From positions 1,116,001 through 1,180,000 of the forward strand of contig NC_007677.1 of the NCBI RefSeq assembly GCF_000013045.1: a stretch of DNA of 64,000 bases, read 5' to 3'. This stretch comes from Salinibacter ruber DSM 13855 (lineage in GTDB: Bacteria; Bacteroidota; Rhodothermia; Rhodothermales; Salinibacteraceae). Both the position numbers and the translations under genes were made by a program. The notes beneath the pieces are model-generated. The model was not told where the DNA came from and searched no databases. It saw nothing but the letters and a program-made list of their open reading frames with translations. Below, piece by piece: positions 1 to 9,420 of the stretch. Position 1 is the stretch's first letter; each line of letters opens with the position of its first letter.

Positions 1-1
1 G

Positions 2-1741
2 CGAGGGCGCCTGGCCGTGTCCCGGCCCCGACTGGTTGCGGTTCAGGACCGTACGGCCGGGATCCACGTGCGTCTGCCCGACAGCCTGGTCGTGGAGCGG
101 GGCGACAGCCTTCGCGTTCGGGGAGTGGTGACGCACGCCTACGGGCTGACCCGACTGCGGGGGGCCGAGGGGCGGGTTGTGGAGGCCGGGGCCCGCACGC
201 CGGCCCCGCTTCCACTCACCGTGAACACAGCGGCGGGGGAGCAGCACGAGGGCCGGCTCGCCCGCGTTCGAGGGCGCATCGCCGGAAAGGGGACCAACCG
301 GGGGGGCGACTACCTGCGCCTTCAGGCCCAGGGGACCGCGTCGCCGGCGCAGATTGAAGTGTTCGTGGCGGAGCGGCACGGAGACCGGTTCGGGCTGGAT
401 CGCTTCGCAGAGGGCGACGCGATCGAGGTGACAGGGGTGGTGGGCCAATACGACTTTGAGGCGCCGTACGACGAGTACTACCAAATCGAGCCCCGAGGCC
501 GGGACGATCTTGCCCAGGTCGGGTGGCCCTCAACCTATCTCCGAGCAGCACTCCTGATTCTTGCGGGCGGAGGGCTCGTGGGCGCGATTGTCGTGATTGG
601 GCTTCGGGCGGCCGTCCAGCGCCGCACGCAGGAGCTGGAGGAAAGCCGGGCCCGCTTTCGTCGGCTGGCGGAGGCCACGCTTGAGGGCATCGCCCTCCAC
701 GAGACCGACGGAACGATCGTCGACGCGAATGCATCCCTGGCCCAGATGATGGACACGGACCGGGAGGCCCTGATCGGGAAGGACATCACCGCCCTCCTCG
801 CGTCGGCCCCGTCGGTTCATTGGGACCGGGCCGAGGGGAGGACCGACGCCCCGGTCGAGACCGAACTGGTCCATGCGGGCGGCACGACGACCCCGGTCGA
901 GGTCGAAACGCGGACCGTGACGACCGGCGACGAGCCCGTTCACGTGTGCGCCGTGCGGGACCTCTCCGAACGGAAGGAGTGGGAGGACGAGATGCTCCGT
1001 GCGAAACAGGAGGCCGAGCAGGCGGCTCGGCTCAAGTCAACCTTGATCCACAACATGAGCCACGAACTCCGCACGCCCATTACCACCATCACGGGCTACG
1101 CGGAAGTGATCATGGAGGAGGCCGAGGAGCCGCACCGGTCGTTTGCCCTTCAGATTCGGGAGAGCGGACGGCGCCTTTCGGACACGCTCCAGTCGGTGCT
1201 GGACATGGCGCAGATTGAGTCCGGCACGCTCGAGGTGACGGTGCAGGAGGTGTCGGTTCCGGGGGTGGTCCGCGACGTCGTCGACCGGCATGCGCAGGCG
1301 ATCGAGGACAAGGCCCTCACCGCGGAGCTCGACGTGCCGGAGGACTGTGTCGTGGCGACGGATCGCGCGCTCCTGTACCGCATCCTCAACAACCTGGTCC
1401 AGAACGCCGTCAAGTTCACGGAGAAGGGGAGATGTCAAGTCTGGGTTGAGCCCGTCGCGTTTGGGGTTCGCATTCACGTGCGGGACACGGGTGTCGGCAT
1501 CGACCCCGCGTTTCGGCCGCATCTCTTCGAGCCGTTTAAGCAGGAGTCCGAGGGGGTGGCGCGGGAGTACGAAGGGACCGGGTTGGGCCTCGCCCTCACG
1601 AAGCGCCTGGTGGACCTGCTCGGGGGCGCCATCGAGGTGGACAGCGCCAAGGGGGAGGGCAGTGCGTTCACGGTCGAACTGCCGTCGTTGACGGAGGCGG
1701 AGGCGTCCGCCCCGGCCGTCGCCGAGGGGCCGATGAACTGA
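2..1741 (+). CDS. Membrane-bound PAS sensor histidine kinase (5' end outside window)
   Basis: The frame is open to the left edge, so the true start is probably upstream; numbering here uses the GTG at 17. Residues ~20-165 are beta-rich and resemble one or two OB-fold domains, presumably extracytoplasmic. One membrane helix lies at ~174-197. A PAS domain follows (~212-320), then a HisKA dimerisation domain with the H-box NMSHELRTP, whose phosphoacceptor is His349. The ATPase domain shows the N-box (NNLVQNAVKF), DTGVGID and GTGLGLAL. By family knowledge it autophosphorylates on His349 and passes the phosphate to a response regulator. No response regulator follows; the next gene is convergent. 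The signal sensed is unknown. All kinase motifs are intact, so it is likely functional. Confidence 0.9.
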   Translation, partial: RGRLAVSRPRLVAVQDRTAGIHVRLPDSLVVERGDSLRVRGVVTHAYGLTRLRGAEGRVVEAGARTPAPLPLTVNTAAGEQHEGRLARVRGRIAGKGTNRGGDYLRLQAQGTASPAQIEVFVAERHGDRFGLDRFAEGDAIEVTGVVGQYDFEAPYDEYYQIEPRGRDDLAQVGWPSTYLRAALLILAGGGLVGAIVVIGLRAAVQRRTQELEESRARFRRLAEATLEGIALHETDGTIVDANASLAQMMDTDREALIGKDITALLASAPSVHWDRAEGRTDAPVETELVHAGGTTTPVEVETRTVTTGDEPVHVCAVRDLSERKEWEDEMLRAKQEAEQAARLKSTLIHNMSHELRTPITTITGYAEVIMEEAEEPHRSFALQIRESGRRLSDTLQSVLDMAQIESGTLEVTVQEVSVPGVVRDVVDRHAQAIEDKALTAELDVPEDCVVATDRALLYRILNNLVQNAVKFTEKGRCQVWVEPVAFGVRIHVRDTGVGIDPAFRPHLFEPFKQESEGVAREYEGTGLGLALTKRLVDLLGGAIEVDSAKGEGSAFTVELPSLTEAEASAPAVAEGPMN

Positions 1742-1768
1742 CTGGGGCGTCGATCCGGCGCAAAAGAG

Positions 1769-2617
1769 CTAGGGGGCGAGAAACCGCCGCACAGGGTCGA
1801 CGAGCGCCGGCCCCAACTCCTCCGGCACGTAGTGGCCGACCGAGGGGTAGCGGCGCACGGCGGTCCCCGAAACGACGTTCTGCCAGCGCCGCAGGCACGC
1901 CTCAGTGCCGAACGCCGGATCGGCCATGCCCCAGCACAGGAGGGCCGGGCAGTCCCGCAGCCGGTGTCGCCGCGTCCACAGGGCCCGGAGCCAGTCGGCC
2001 TCGGTGCGGAGGGCCCGGGCGAAGGCCCAGCAGGCGTGTCGGCGCGGCCGGGAGTCCAGGGCGGCGGCGTAGTCCGTAATCCAGTCGTGTTGGGGGCCGC
2101 CGCCGGTGGTCATCGGCATGACGATGCGCGCGAACGCATTGCCGTGCTCGACGGCGAGGCGGCCCGCCGGGGTGGCAAGCAGTCGGCTTGCCCCCTGCAG
2201 CAGTGGGCGGTGCGTGAGCGGCCACGCCCAGGTGTTCATCAGCACGAGGCGCCGGACGGTGTCGGGGTGGCGGAGGGCGTAGGCCATGCCGATCGGGCCG
2301 CCCCAGTCGTGCAGCACGAGGGTGAGATCCGAAAGGTCCAGTGCGCACAGCAGGCGCTCCACCAGCACGGCGTGTGCGGGAGGGCGGTACGAGAAGCCTG
2401 GTGGGGCGGCCGAGCGGCCAAACCCGAGATAATCGGGCGCGATGCACCGGTGGTCCCGCGCCAGGTCGCGGAGGAGGTGGCGGTAGAGGCGGGCGCTCGT
2501 GGGGTTGCCGTGGAGGAAGACGACGGGCGGCCCGCTGCCCGCGTCGGTGTAGGCGAGCGGGCCGGCCGGGGTCTGAACGGTCCGCGTGGCGTCCGGGGCG
2601 GTCGGGGCCGAAGGCAT
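1769..2617 (-). CDS. Alpha/beta hydrolase, haloalkane dehalogenase/epoxide hydrolase type
   Basis: A 282-residue alpha/beta hydrolase without signal peptide, so cytoplasmic. The oxyanion motif HGNPT is at ~35-39. The nucleophile elbow is HDWGG, with an aspartate nucleophile rather than serine and the following tryptophan that binds halide in dehalogenases. A second acid lies in WGMADPAF and the catalytic histidine in SVGHYVPEE near the C-terminus. An Asp nucleophile with Trp next to it fits haloalkane dehalogenases, but some epoxide hydrolases share HDWGG, so the substrate is not settled. It is convergent with the upstream kinase and 30 bp downstream of the WYL regulator gene on the same strand, so the two may be cotranscribed. 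Confidence 0.8.
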   Translation of the reverse strand: MPSAPTAPDATRTVQTPAGPLAYTDAGSGPPVVFLHGNPTSARLYRHLLRDLARDHRCIAPDYLGFGRSAAPPGFSYRPPAHAVLVERLLCALDLSDLTLVLHDWGGPIGMAYALRHPDTVRRLVLMNTWAWPLTHRPLLQGASRLLATPAGRLAVEHGNAFARIVMPMTTGGGPQHDWITDYAAALDSRPRRHACWAFARALRTEADWLRALWTRRHRLRDCPALLCWGMADPAFGTEACLRRWQNVVSGTAVRRYPSVGHYVPEELGPALVDPVRRFLAP

Positions 2618-2647
2618 GGGACGAAGGGGATTGGGCCGGCGGCGGGC

Positions 2648-3607
2648 TTAGTCGAGCAGCGTGGGGGCCGACTCGTACTGGTCGGCCACGGCGCGGGCCT
2701 CCGTGGCCATCCGCTCCCGGAGCGCGCGCGGCTCCAGCACCTGGGCGTGGCGCCCCCAACTCAGGAGCCACGGCATCACCTCGAGCACGTGATCGACGTT
2801 CAGGGTCAGCAGCAGGCGGTCGTCGGACAGATGCTCGCGGGACTCCACAGCGACGGACGACGGGACCTGCACGGCCGCAGCCGCCTCGTCGGCGAAGACG
2901 ACCCGGACGCGCCGTTGGGACGGGGCCGCCGGGCCCTGCGAGCGCGCCCCGTAGCTGGCCGGGCGCTCGAACGTGGCGTCCGTCATGTCGAGGCCGCGGA
3001 TGCGCTCCAGGCGCAGGTGAACCACATGCTCGCGGTCGTGGCCGTACCCCACGAGGTGCCACGCGCTGCCCTGTCGCACCAGGCCGTACGGGTCGATGCG
3101 CCGCGTACTGGGGCCATTGTCGGACGCGCCCGCCAGCGTGGCCAGCAGGGTCCGCTCCTCCACCAGCGCGTGGCGCGCCTGTCGCAGTAGGCCGTCCTCG
3201 GTCGAGTCGCCAAAGACGTTGGACGGGATCAGGGACACGCTTCCCCGCAGGGAGAGCACACGTTCTCGGTCGTCGGGCGGGAGCACGTCCTCAATCTTGT
3301 GCCGGGCCGCTCGGGCCGCGGCCTGGTAGCGCCCGCTGAAGTTGCGGGCGGCGTAGGCACTGCCCAGGACGAGCATCACCGCCTCGTCGCGCGTCAGTCG
3401 GATGGGGGCGAGCAGGTAGTCGTCCGGCAGCCGGTAGCCCTTGCCTGGCACCCCCTGCAGCGGCACGCCGGCCTCCACCATCGCCTGCACGTCGCGGTAC
3501 ACGGTTCGCTCGCTGACGCCGAGGGCGCGGGCCAGGTCGGTCGCGCGCGTCCAGGCGTCAGGCTCTAGTTGCAGCAGAATGGCGGGCCAGCGTTCGGAGG
3601 GCGTCAT
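2648..3607 (-). CDS. YafY-type transcriptional regulator (HTH + WYL domains)
   Basis: The N-terminal winged helix-turn-helix (residues ~5-60, with ALGVSERTVYRDVQAM as the recognition region) is followed by a WYL ligand-binding domain at ~130-225 (SAWHLVGYGHDREHVVHLRLERI) and the usual C-terminal extension (~240-315). The start is taken at the ATG opening MTPSERWP, because residues upstream in the open frame are not family-like. WYL proteins bind nucleotide-like ligands and regulate nearby genes. The hydrolase gene directly downstream on the same strand is the obvious candidate target, which is inference only. Confidence 0.85.
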   Translation of the reverse strand: MTPSERWPAILLQLEPDAWTRATDLARALGVSERTVYRDVQAMVEAGVPLQGVPGKGYRLPDDYLLAPIRLTRDEAVMLVLGSAYAARNFSGRYQAAARAARHKIEDVLPPDDRERVLSLRGSVSLIPSNVFGDSTEDGLLRQARHALVEERTLLATLAGASDNGPSTRRIDPYGLVRQGSAWHLVGYGHDREHVVHLRLERIRGLDMTDATFERPASYGARSQGPAAPSQRRVRVVFADEAAAAVQVPSSVAVESREHLSDDRLLLTLNVDHVLEVMPWLLSWGRHAQVLEPRALRERMATEARAVADQYESAPTLLD

Positions 3608-3684
3608 GGGCGAGGGGGCGGCGTCGCAACGGCTACGTGGACCCGCCAAGATAACCAAATTGACGCCGGACTTTCATCCTCCGG

Positions 3685-4368
3685 CTATCGGCGTTCTTCG
3701 GGCAGCCGGACGCCCGCCGCCACGTACGGGCGCGGCAGGGACGACGGAGAAGAAGCCTGCTGCGTCAGGGCCGCGATTCGATCGTCCGTCTCCTCGCTGA
3801 GCGCATCCAATCCCAGCCGCGTCCGGGCCGTGCGAAGGAATTGGGCGCGAGCCTCGTGCAGGGCCGACACGCACCCCCTCACCGCCTCCGACGAGGCCTC
3901 CCCGCTGGCCTCCTGGGCCTCGAGCGTTTCCCGAGCGTCCAGCAGCGCGTCGACCAGTTCCTGCGCGCGACGAATCGTGTCCTCCTCCAGCACAGCGGTT
4001 GCCTGGGTGAGGGCACTTGTGCAGTCCCAGAGGTGCTCGTCGGCCTCCTGCTTGACGTCGAGCAGCGTCTTCCCGTCGAGTGGTTCGCGCAGCGGCGCCC
4101 GCCCGCACTCCAGCCCGGGGGCGTTCCCCTTTCCCGGACTCATCGAGGACGGTTTGGTCGAGGCCGAGCCGTTCTCCGAGAGCTGCGTCCCCACCAGAAG
4201 GCGCGTTTCGTAGGCACGGAGCGACGCCAGGGCCGACGAAATGCATTGGTCGATCGCACAGACGTGTTCGATTCGTTGCTGAAGGGCCGTCGGGGCGGGC
4301 GCGTGATCGGCGTGCCTGTGCAACATCCATCCAATCAGGACCCCCACGAGAGGCCCCGACACTGCCAT
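3685..4368 (-). CDS. Hypothetical membrane-anchored protein with helical cytoplasmic domain
   Basis: I do not recognise this protein. From the ATG opening MAVSGPLVGVL it is 227 residues: one N-terminal hydrophobic helix (~2-16) followed by a long, charged, mostly helical region with no family motif. The frame is open further upstream to 4473, but that part looks unlike coding sequence and is relatively AT-rich, so the shorter start is preferred. It lies 77 bp upstream of the divergent-side WYL gene start on the same strand. No function can be assigned. Confidence 0.55.
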   Translation of the reverse strand: MAVSGPLVGVLIGWMLHRHADHAPAPTALQQRIEHVCAIDQCISSALASLRAYETRLLVGTQLSENGSASTKPSSMSPGKGNAPGLECGRAPLREPLDGKTLLDVKQEADEHLWDCTSALTQATAVLEEDTIRRAQELVDALLDARETLEAQEASGEASSEAVRGCVSALHEARAQFLRTARTRLGLDALSEETDDRIAALTQQASSPSSLPRPYVAAGVRLPEERR

Positions 4369-4607
4369 CAATGCCGTCACGGAGCTGTCGGTGCTATTGT
4401 GATCGTAACACGAAAAATATGCCCAAAATGGCGAATGTTTCCAAATTTGTGCCGCCAGACTGGTCAAACGCACAAAAAAGTTTTGCTCAAGGTGTCAAGT
4501 GGGTACTGTGAAGGATATGTGCAGGGAAGCGCTTCTGATTGAAGATGCACGGCCGGGCGTCCATGAAGGGCATTGGGGACCGAACGTCGTCGAGCCTGGC
4601 GGGCGAC

Positions 4608-5309
4608 CTAAGACGACGGCTCTACCGCCCAGACAAACGTAAGGAGCGGCCGCACATCCCGGGCCATGCGGACGACCTCCCCCGCAAAGTCCGGGGACTG
4701 GAGGGCCTCCTCCGGGTAGTCCCGCTTGACCACGTAGTTTTTCCACTTCAAGTACGGGGCAATCGGGGTGTCCCGGTAGTCGCTGAAGCCCTTCGGCATG
4801 CCCGTGAGGGTGTCCTCCATGCTGTGGACGGGGAGCCCCCGGCCTTTCATCTCGTCGAGCAGCTCGAAGAACCGCTCCGGCTCCGCCGCGATGCGCTCCC
4901 GGACGGGGCGGAGGTACGAGACGCTCGGCTGATAAAAGCCCGCTCCCAGAAAGCAGTAGTCCGGCTCCACGTGCACGTAGACGACCCCGTTCTCGTCGCG
5001 CTGCCCCGAGCGGTCGAACACGCCGCTGACGTGCGTCTTGTACGGCGTCTTGTCGTCGGTGAAGCGCATGTCCCGGTAGATCCGGAACCGAGACTTCTTG
5101 GGATGGGCGGTCAGCGGAAGATCCGTCTCGGCGAGGCGCCGCGCGTCGTCGATCAGCAACAGCTCCAGCGGATCCTTCAGTTCCGCCTCGTAGGTCTCCT
5201 TGCGCGCCTTGAACCAGCCGCGGTCGTTATGGTCGGCCAGGGCGCGGAGAAACGCGAATGCCTCGGGGCGGAAGCCCGGGAATGGGGGACGAGATAGGAG
5301 CTCAGCCAT
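4608..5309 (-). CDS. DUF2461 (TIGR02453) family protein
   Basis: A 233-residue protein matching the DUF2461 pattern. It opens with PFPGFRPEAFAFLRALADHN and continues RGWFKARKETYEAEL. Next come the RFRIYRDMRFTDDKTPYKTH core and the VEPDYCFLGAGFYQP strand. Family length is about 220-230 residues, so it is complete. The start is the ATG for MAELLSRPP, just before the conserved region. Biochemical function of the family is not established. It appears to be a single-gene unit, 165 bp from the next gene upstream. Confidence 0.85.
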   Translation of the reverse strand: MAELLSRPPFPGFRPEAFAFLRALADHNDRGWFKARKETYEAELKDPLELLLIDDARRLAETDLPLTAHPKKSRFRIYRDMRFTDDKTPYKTHVSGVFDRSGQRDENGVVYVHVEPDYCFLGAGFYQPSVSYLRPVRERIAAEPERFFELLDEMKGRGLPVHSMEDTLTGMPKGFSDYRDTPIAPYLKWKNYVVKRDYPEEALQSPDFAGEVVRMARDVRPLLTFVWAVEPSS

Positions 5310-5474
5310 CGAGGGGAGTTGCCGGGAAATGTGGAAACGAGAACGCAGAACGGTCCACAAATCACCAACGAGTCGGGCGGGACCGTTCTCCAGTCCCCTC
5401 TCCCCGTGGAAGCGAAGGCGTGGGACCTCGCGGTGCGCGCGTCCTTCGAGATTGTCGCTGCTCCCCCGGAGGGA

Positions 5475-6122
5475 TTACGTCCCGAGGTCCATCTCCGCCA
5501 CGATGGACTTCATTCCCGCCTCGAATTTGTTAGCGCCGCCCTGGGAGGGATGGCGCACGTAGGTGGGATCGGCACCGACCTCGTCGAGTGCGCGTTCGCC
5601 CTTGCGGCCCACGCCGACTGTGCGGTCGGGATCGAGCGCATCCAGCACCCCGCGCAGCAGGTCGTGCCAGTCCCGCACCTCCGAGCGGCGGGGCGTGCGG
5701 ATCGAGAGCGGATCGTCGGCGTCGTGCGGGTGGAGGGGGAGGCTGTTCCAGACGAAGAAGTGGGGGAAGTGCGGCTGCAGGACGCGCCAGAAGATGGACG
5801 CGCTGTACTCGGTGATCGGCACGTCCTTCTGGCTCGTGGCCGTCCCGCCGATCGGAAAGTCCGGATCGGTGAGCTGCGCTTCGCTCGTGACGGGCACCCC
5901 GGAGAAGCGGCAGCCCCAGGGGCCGGGGGCTTCGAGCAGGAGGAAGAGCCGCGGCGGCACGTCGAAGCACGACAGGTACCGCCGCAGGTTGTCGCGGCGA
6001 TGGGTGGGGGCCTCGGGCACGTCGAGGTCGTCCCGGCGGTCGCGGTACGGGTTGAACAGCTCGTCGGTGGAAGCGGCCGGAAAGACGTGCGTCTCGAAGA
6101 GGTCCCAGACGGCGGGGAGCAT
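5475..6122 (-). CDS. Uracil-DNA glycosylase superfamily protein
   Basis: A 215-residue protein with the layout of the UDG superfamily: a glycine-rich active-site strand (LLLEAPGPWGCRFSGVP, ~55-71), a central NSLPLHPH motif, and the C-terminal RHPSQGGANKF motif corresponding to the HPSP-like DNA-intercalating loop. By family knowledge it would excise uracil or another damaged base from DNA. It is not the classical Ung type (no GQDPYH water-activating motif), so exact specificity is unknown. The start is the ATG for MLPAVWDLF; the longer open frame adds only proline-rich residues. Confidence 0.75.
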   Translation of the reverse strand: MLPAVWDLFETHVFPAASTDELFNPYRDRRDDLDVPEAPTHRRDNLRRYLSCFDVPPRLFLLLEAPGPWGCRFSGVPVTSEAQLTDPDFPIGGTATSQKDVPITEYSASIFWRVLQPHFPHFFVWNSLPLHPHDADDPLSIRTPRRSEVRDWHDLLRGVLDALDPDRTVGVGRKGERALDEVGADPTYVRHPSQGGANKFEAGMKSIVAEMDLGT

Positions 6123-6232
6123 ACAGGGAAAGGGGGCGTGAGGGGAAACAGGGAAGGGCAATGAGAGGGCGAGACGCCCGGGAAGCGACTGCCTCAGGTC
6201 GCCCTTCTGGATGCCCGTCGGGCGTGCCCGTG

Positions 6233-7369
6233 CTACGCAGAACTAGAGGAGGCGTCGACGCGGGGAAAAGCAAAGTCGGCGTAGCCCATCTCGGCGGTGC
6301 CGAACCAGCGGTACGCGTCCTCGCGGGCGTCTTTGTAGGCCTCGTAGATCTTGCGGTACTGCGGATTGCCGGCGGCGTTGTCCTCCAGAAGCTGGGTCGT
6401 CACCGTCTGGGCGCGCTCCATAACGCCATCGGGAAAGCGGCGGAGCGTGGTGCCTTCGTCGAGCAGGCGGTCCAGGGCCGCGGGGTTTCGGTGGTCGTAT
6501 TCGGCCATCATCCGGACGTTCGCCTCGGCGGCGGCCGTTTTGAGGGCCTCCTGGTACTGTGTCGGAAGGCTGTCGTAGGCGTCCCGGTTCACGTAGAACG
6601 TGAGGGCCGGCCCGGGCTCCCACCAGCCGGGGTAGTAGTAGTACTGGGCCACCTCGTGGAAGCCGAGCTTCTCGTCGTCGTAGGGCCCTACCCACTCGGC
6701 CGCGTCGATTGCGCCCCGCTCCAGCGACGGGTAGATCTCGCCGCTCGGCAGCACCTGCGCGTTGACACCCATCTCGCTCATCACGCTGCCGCCCATTCCA
6801 GGGATGCGCATCTTGAGGCCGTTCATGTCGTCGAGGGCGTTTACCTCCACGTTAAACCAGCCGCCCATCTGCGTCCCCGTGTTGCCGCCGGGCAGGTTCA
6901 AGATGTTGAAGTCGGCGAACAGGTCGCGCAGCAGGTCCATGCCGCCGCCGGAGTAGACCCAGGCGTTGTACTGGCGGGCCGTGAGGCCGAACGGGACGGT
7001 GCAGTCGAACGCCAGCGCGGGGTTTTTCCCAATGAAGTAGTAGCTGGCCGAGTGCCCCATCTCCACAGTGCGGTTCTGGACGCTGCCCAGCACCTCGAGC
7101 GGCGGCACCAGCTCGCCCCCGGGATAGGGAAGAATCTCGAAGTTCCCCCCGGTGAGCGCCTTCAGGCGCTCGGAGAGCACCTCGGCCGCGCCGTAGATGG
7201 TGTCGAGGGAGCGGCTGAAGCTGGAGGCGAGCCGCCACCGGACTTGCTTGTTGGTCTGCACGTTGGGGGCGCCGTCGCTCGCCGACGATTCGCCGTCGCC
7301 GCAGCCGGTCAGGAGGCCGGCCCCGGCGGCGCCGAGCAGGGCTTTTCGGGTAAAGTCGCGCCGTTCCAT
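6233..7369 (-). CDS. TRAP transporter substrate-binding lipoprotein (DctP/TakP type)
   Basis: A 378-residue solute-binding protein. The N-terminus has a twin-arginine-like RRDF and a hydrophobic stretch ending in the lipobox LLTGC, so it is probably an exported lipoprotein. The body has the DctP pattern: GGELVPPLE, a PFGL strand, PGGNTGTQMGGWF, LKMRIPGMGG and EWVGPYDDEKLG followed by YYYYPGWWE. These aromatic and acidic motifs are those of the TakP branch, which binds 2-oxo acids. No DctQ or DctM membrane subunit is adjacent: neighbours are a glycosylase-like gene and a dehydrogenase. It must work with a transporter encoded elsewhere. Confidence 0.85.
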   Translation of the reverse strand: MERRDFTRKALLGAAGAGLLTGCGDGESSASDGAPNVQTNKQVRWRLASSFSRSLDTIYGAAEVLSERLKALTGGNFEILPYPGGELVPPLEVLGSVQNRTVEMGHSASYYFIGKNPALAFDCTVPFGLTARQYNAWVYSGGGMDLLRDLFADFNILNLPGGNTGTQMGGWFNVEVNALDDMNGLKMRIPGMGGSVMSEMGVNAQVLPSGEIYPSLERGAIDAAEWVGPYDDEKLGFHEVAQYYYYPGWWEPGPALTFYVNRDAYDSLPTQYQEALKTAAAEANVRMMAEYDHRNPAALDRLLDEGTTLRRFPDGVMERAQTVTTQLLEDNAAGNPQYRKIYEAYKDAREDAYRWFGTAEMGYADFAFPRVDASSSSA

Positions 7370-7565
7370 GAGGGGGCGAGGTCAATGCACAGGGCGTGTG
7401 AACGGGGCCGTTTAGTATAGGAGCCAATTCACCCCCTCGCAACCACATGTCTGCGTCAGGCCTCCCACAAGGGCTGGGGAGCCGGAGCTACAGCAGGACG
7501 GCGCGATGCATGGAAACGTGATGCGTGATGGGCGTTCTCAGGGGCCACGATTCCTGCATCCCGTC

Positions 7566-8291
7566 TCACTCCTCGCGGTGCGGGCGGAGCGGGCGCATCA
7601 CGACCTCCGAGATGAGGTGATTCGCCGGGGCCTCCAGCACGTGCTGGACCGTTGCGGCGACGTCGTCGGGGTCGAGGGGGTTTTCGGTCATGTCGACCCC
7701 TGCCACGTCGAAGAAGTTGGTCTCGACGGAGCCGGGGTAGAGGCACGTCACGCGGATGCCGTCCTCGCGCACCTCCTTCATCACCGCCTCGCTAAAGCCG
7801 CGCACGGCGAACTTGCTGGCGTTGTAGGCGCTGATGTTGGGGTTGCCCAGGAGGCCCGCGATGGAGGCGATGTTGACGATGTGGCCGCCGAAACCGGTCG
7901 CCTCGTTCTGCTCCCGCATGCGGGGGACCGCCTCGCGGGTGCAGAGGTAGACGCCCCGCACGTTGGTGTCCATCTGCACGTCGAAGGCGTCGGTGTCGAG
8001 GTCGTCGACCGGGCCGAATTGCCCGAGCCCGGCGTTGTTGACGAGCACGTCCAGCCGCCCGGCCTCGTCGTCGACGGTCTCGAAGGCCGATTCGATCGCG
8101 TCCTCGTTCCGAACGTCGCACGAGACGGGGACGAAGGCGGAGCCAAGGTCATCGTGCAGCGCCTGGAGCGCGTCGGTGCTCCGGGCGAGGCCGCAGACGG
8201 TGGCGCCCTGGTGTACGAGGGTGCGGGCGATGTGGGCACCGAGGCCCTTGCTGGCGCCGGTGACGACGGCGACGGCGTCGGTCAGATCCAT
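7566..8291 (-). CDS. Short-chain dehydrogenase/reductase
   Basis: A 241-residue classical SDR. The cofactor glycine motif TGASKGLG is at ~12-19, the NNAG motif at ~87-90, and the catalytic Ser (NIASIAG) and Tyr-Lys (YNASK) follow in correct spacing. An Arg in the first cofactor loop (GLARS) suggests NADPH preference, which is inference. Substrate is unknown. It ends 196 bp upstream of the DctP gene start on the same strand. Length and motifs are complete. Confidence 0.85.
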   Translation of the reverse strand: MDLTDAVAVVTGASKGLGAHIARTLVHQGATVCGLARSTDALQALHDDLGSAFVPVSCDVRNEDAIESAFETVDDEAGRLDVLVNNAGLGQFGPVDDLDTDAFDVQMDTNVRGVYLCTREAVPRMREQNEATGFGGHIVNIASIAGLLGNPNISAYNASKFAVRGFSEAVMKEVREDGIRVTCLYPGSVETNFFDVAGVDMTENPLDPDDVAATVQHVLEAPANHLISEVVMRPLRPHREE

Positions 8292-8500
8292 GGGAGAGGA
8301 AGGATTGGGAGACAGTTGGTGATGCAGTCTTCTTCTATCGGTCGGCTCCGGGCGGGGTTGCCGCTTGGGGCGTGATTACTTCGGGAATGGAGGGGTGGGC
8401 TGCACACCTGGGGCGCGGAGGCACCCCGCCGAAAGCGGCCTCGCGGCCTGCAGGGCACGAGACGGGCCCAACCGACCGGTCGTCCCGTGCCGCGCCGCCG

Positions 8501-9295
8501 CTAGAACATGTCCTCCGGCATGTCCACGTTCACCTGCACGCTCTGCACCTCGATGGCAATCGGGTTGCCGGACATCATTTGCTTCATCATCTCCATCTGG
8601 CCGCCCATCATCTCTTCCATCTGCTTGCGCTGCTGCTCCGGCAGCTGCTTCATCTTCTCCATCGCCTGGCGCATCTGCTGGCGCTGCTCGGCGGAGAGGT
8701 TCGCGTTGAGCTGGATCTCCATCCGGTGCGGCAGGGTGAGGCCGTCGGTCGTCTGGTAGTTCTTGAAGCGAATGGCGACGGACGACGGATTGGGGCCCTG
8801 CTGCCCGGACGCGGCGGTTTCCATGACCATCCGGGCGGGCACGTGCCGCTCGGCGTCGACGTAGTAGGTCATGCGCGTCGCGTTCCCGCTCATGTCAGGG
8901 TCGACCGCCGAGGGGGTGTCCACCCGCAGGACGTGGCAGCGCAGGCCGTCGATCGTTTCGGTGCCCGCGTAGGTCGCGTGCTGCCGGAGTCGGTTAAACT
9001 GCATGCCGTAGGCCGCCGACGGCGTGGTGTTGGCGGCGAACGAGGAGGTCCCACTGCCCTTCATCTGCGTCTGGGTCCGGTAGGTCGGGCGGCCGTCCTG
9101 GGTGACCTTCTGGTTGTAGGCGGTGTAGAGGTTGGTCTCTACGATGTACGTGTCGACCGTCTCGAGCTGCCGGTCGTAGGCGGCCTGCATGTCGTCGACG
9201 ACCGACGCGACGGACTGGGCCGACGCCGGACCGGCACCGAGGAGGAGAGAAAAAACGAGCGAAAGGGCGACGGGGAACGAACGGCGGCGCAACAT
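8501..9295 (-). CDS. Secreted LolA-like outer-membrane lipoprotein-sorting-type protein
   Basis: A 264-residue exported protein with a clear signal peptide (RRRSF, hydrophobic core, cleavage after PASAQ, ~1-27). The mature part is a beta-rich LolA/LolB-like fold: MTYYVDAERHVPARMVME followed by a strand ending in a FKNYQTTDGLTLPHRM motif seen in this group. The unusual part is the methionine- and glutamine-rich helical tail (~200-250), with runs such as EQQRKQMEEMMGGQMEMM. Whether it carries lipoproteins is unproven. It sits divergently from the SpoU methyltransferase gene with 125 bp between starts. Confidence 0.6.
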   Translation of the reverse strand: MLRRRSFPVALSLVFSLLLGAGPASAQSVASVVDDMQAAYDRQLETVDTYIVETNLYTAYNQKVTQDGRPTYRTQTQMKGSGTSSFAANTTPSAAYGMQFNRLRQHATYAGTETIDGLRCHVLRVDTPSAVDPDMSGNATRMTYYVDAERHVPARMVMETAASGQQGPNPSSVAIRFKNYQTTDGLTLPHRMEIQLNANLSAEQRQQMRQAMEKMKQLPEQQRKQMEEMMGGQMEMMKQMMSGNPIAIEVQSVQVNVDMPEDMF

Positions 9296-9420
9296 GGCGG
9301 CGTGGAAGTGAGTCAGGGGATGTGTGTCGCAGGTTGGTCTGCCCGACGAACGTTGGCGGGTAGGGTGCGGGGAGAACTCCTCAACACGATCTCAATACGC
9401 CCGGTCGCATTCCAGGATTC

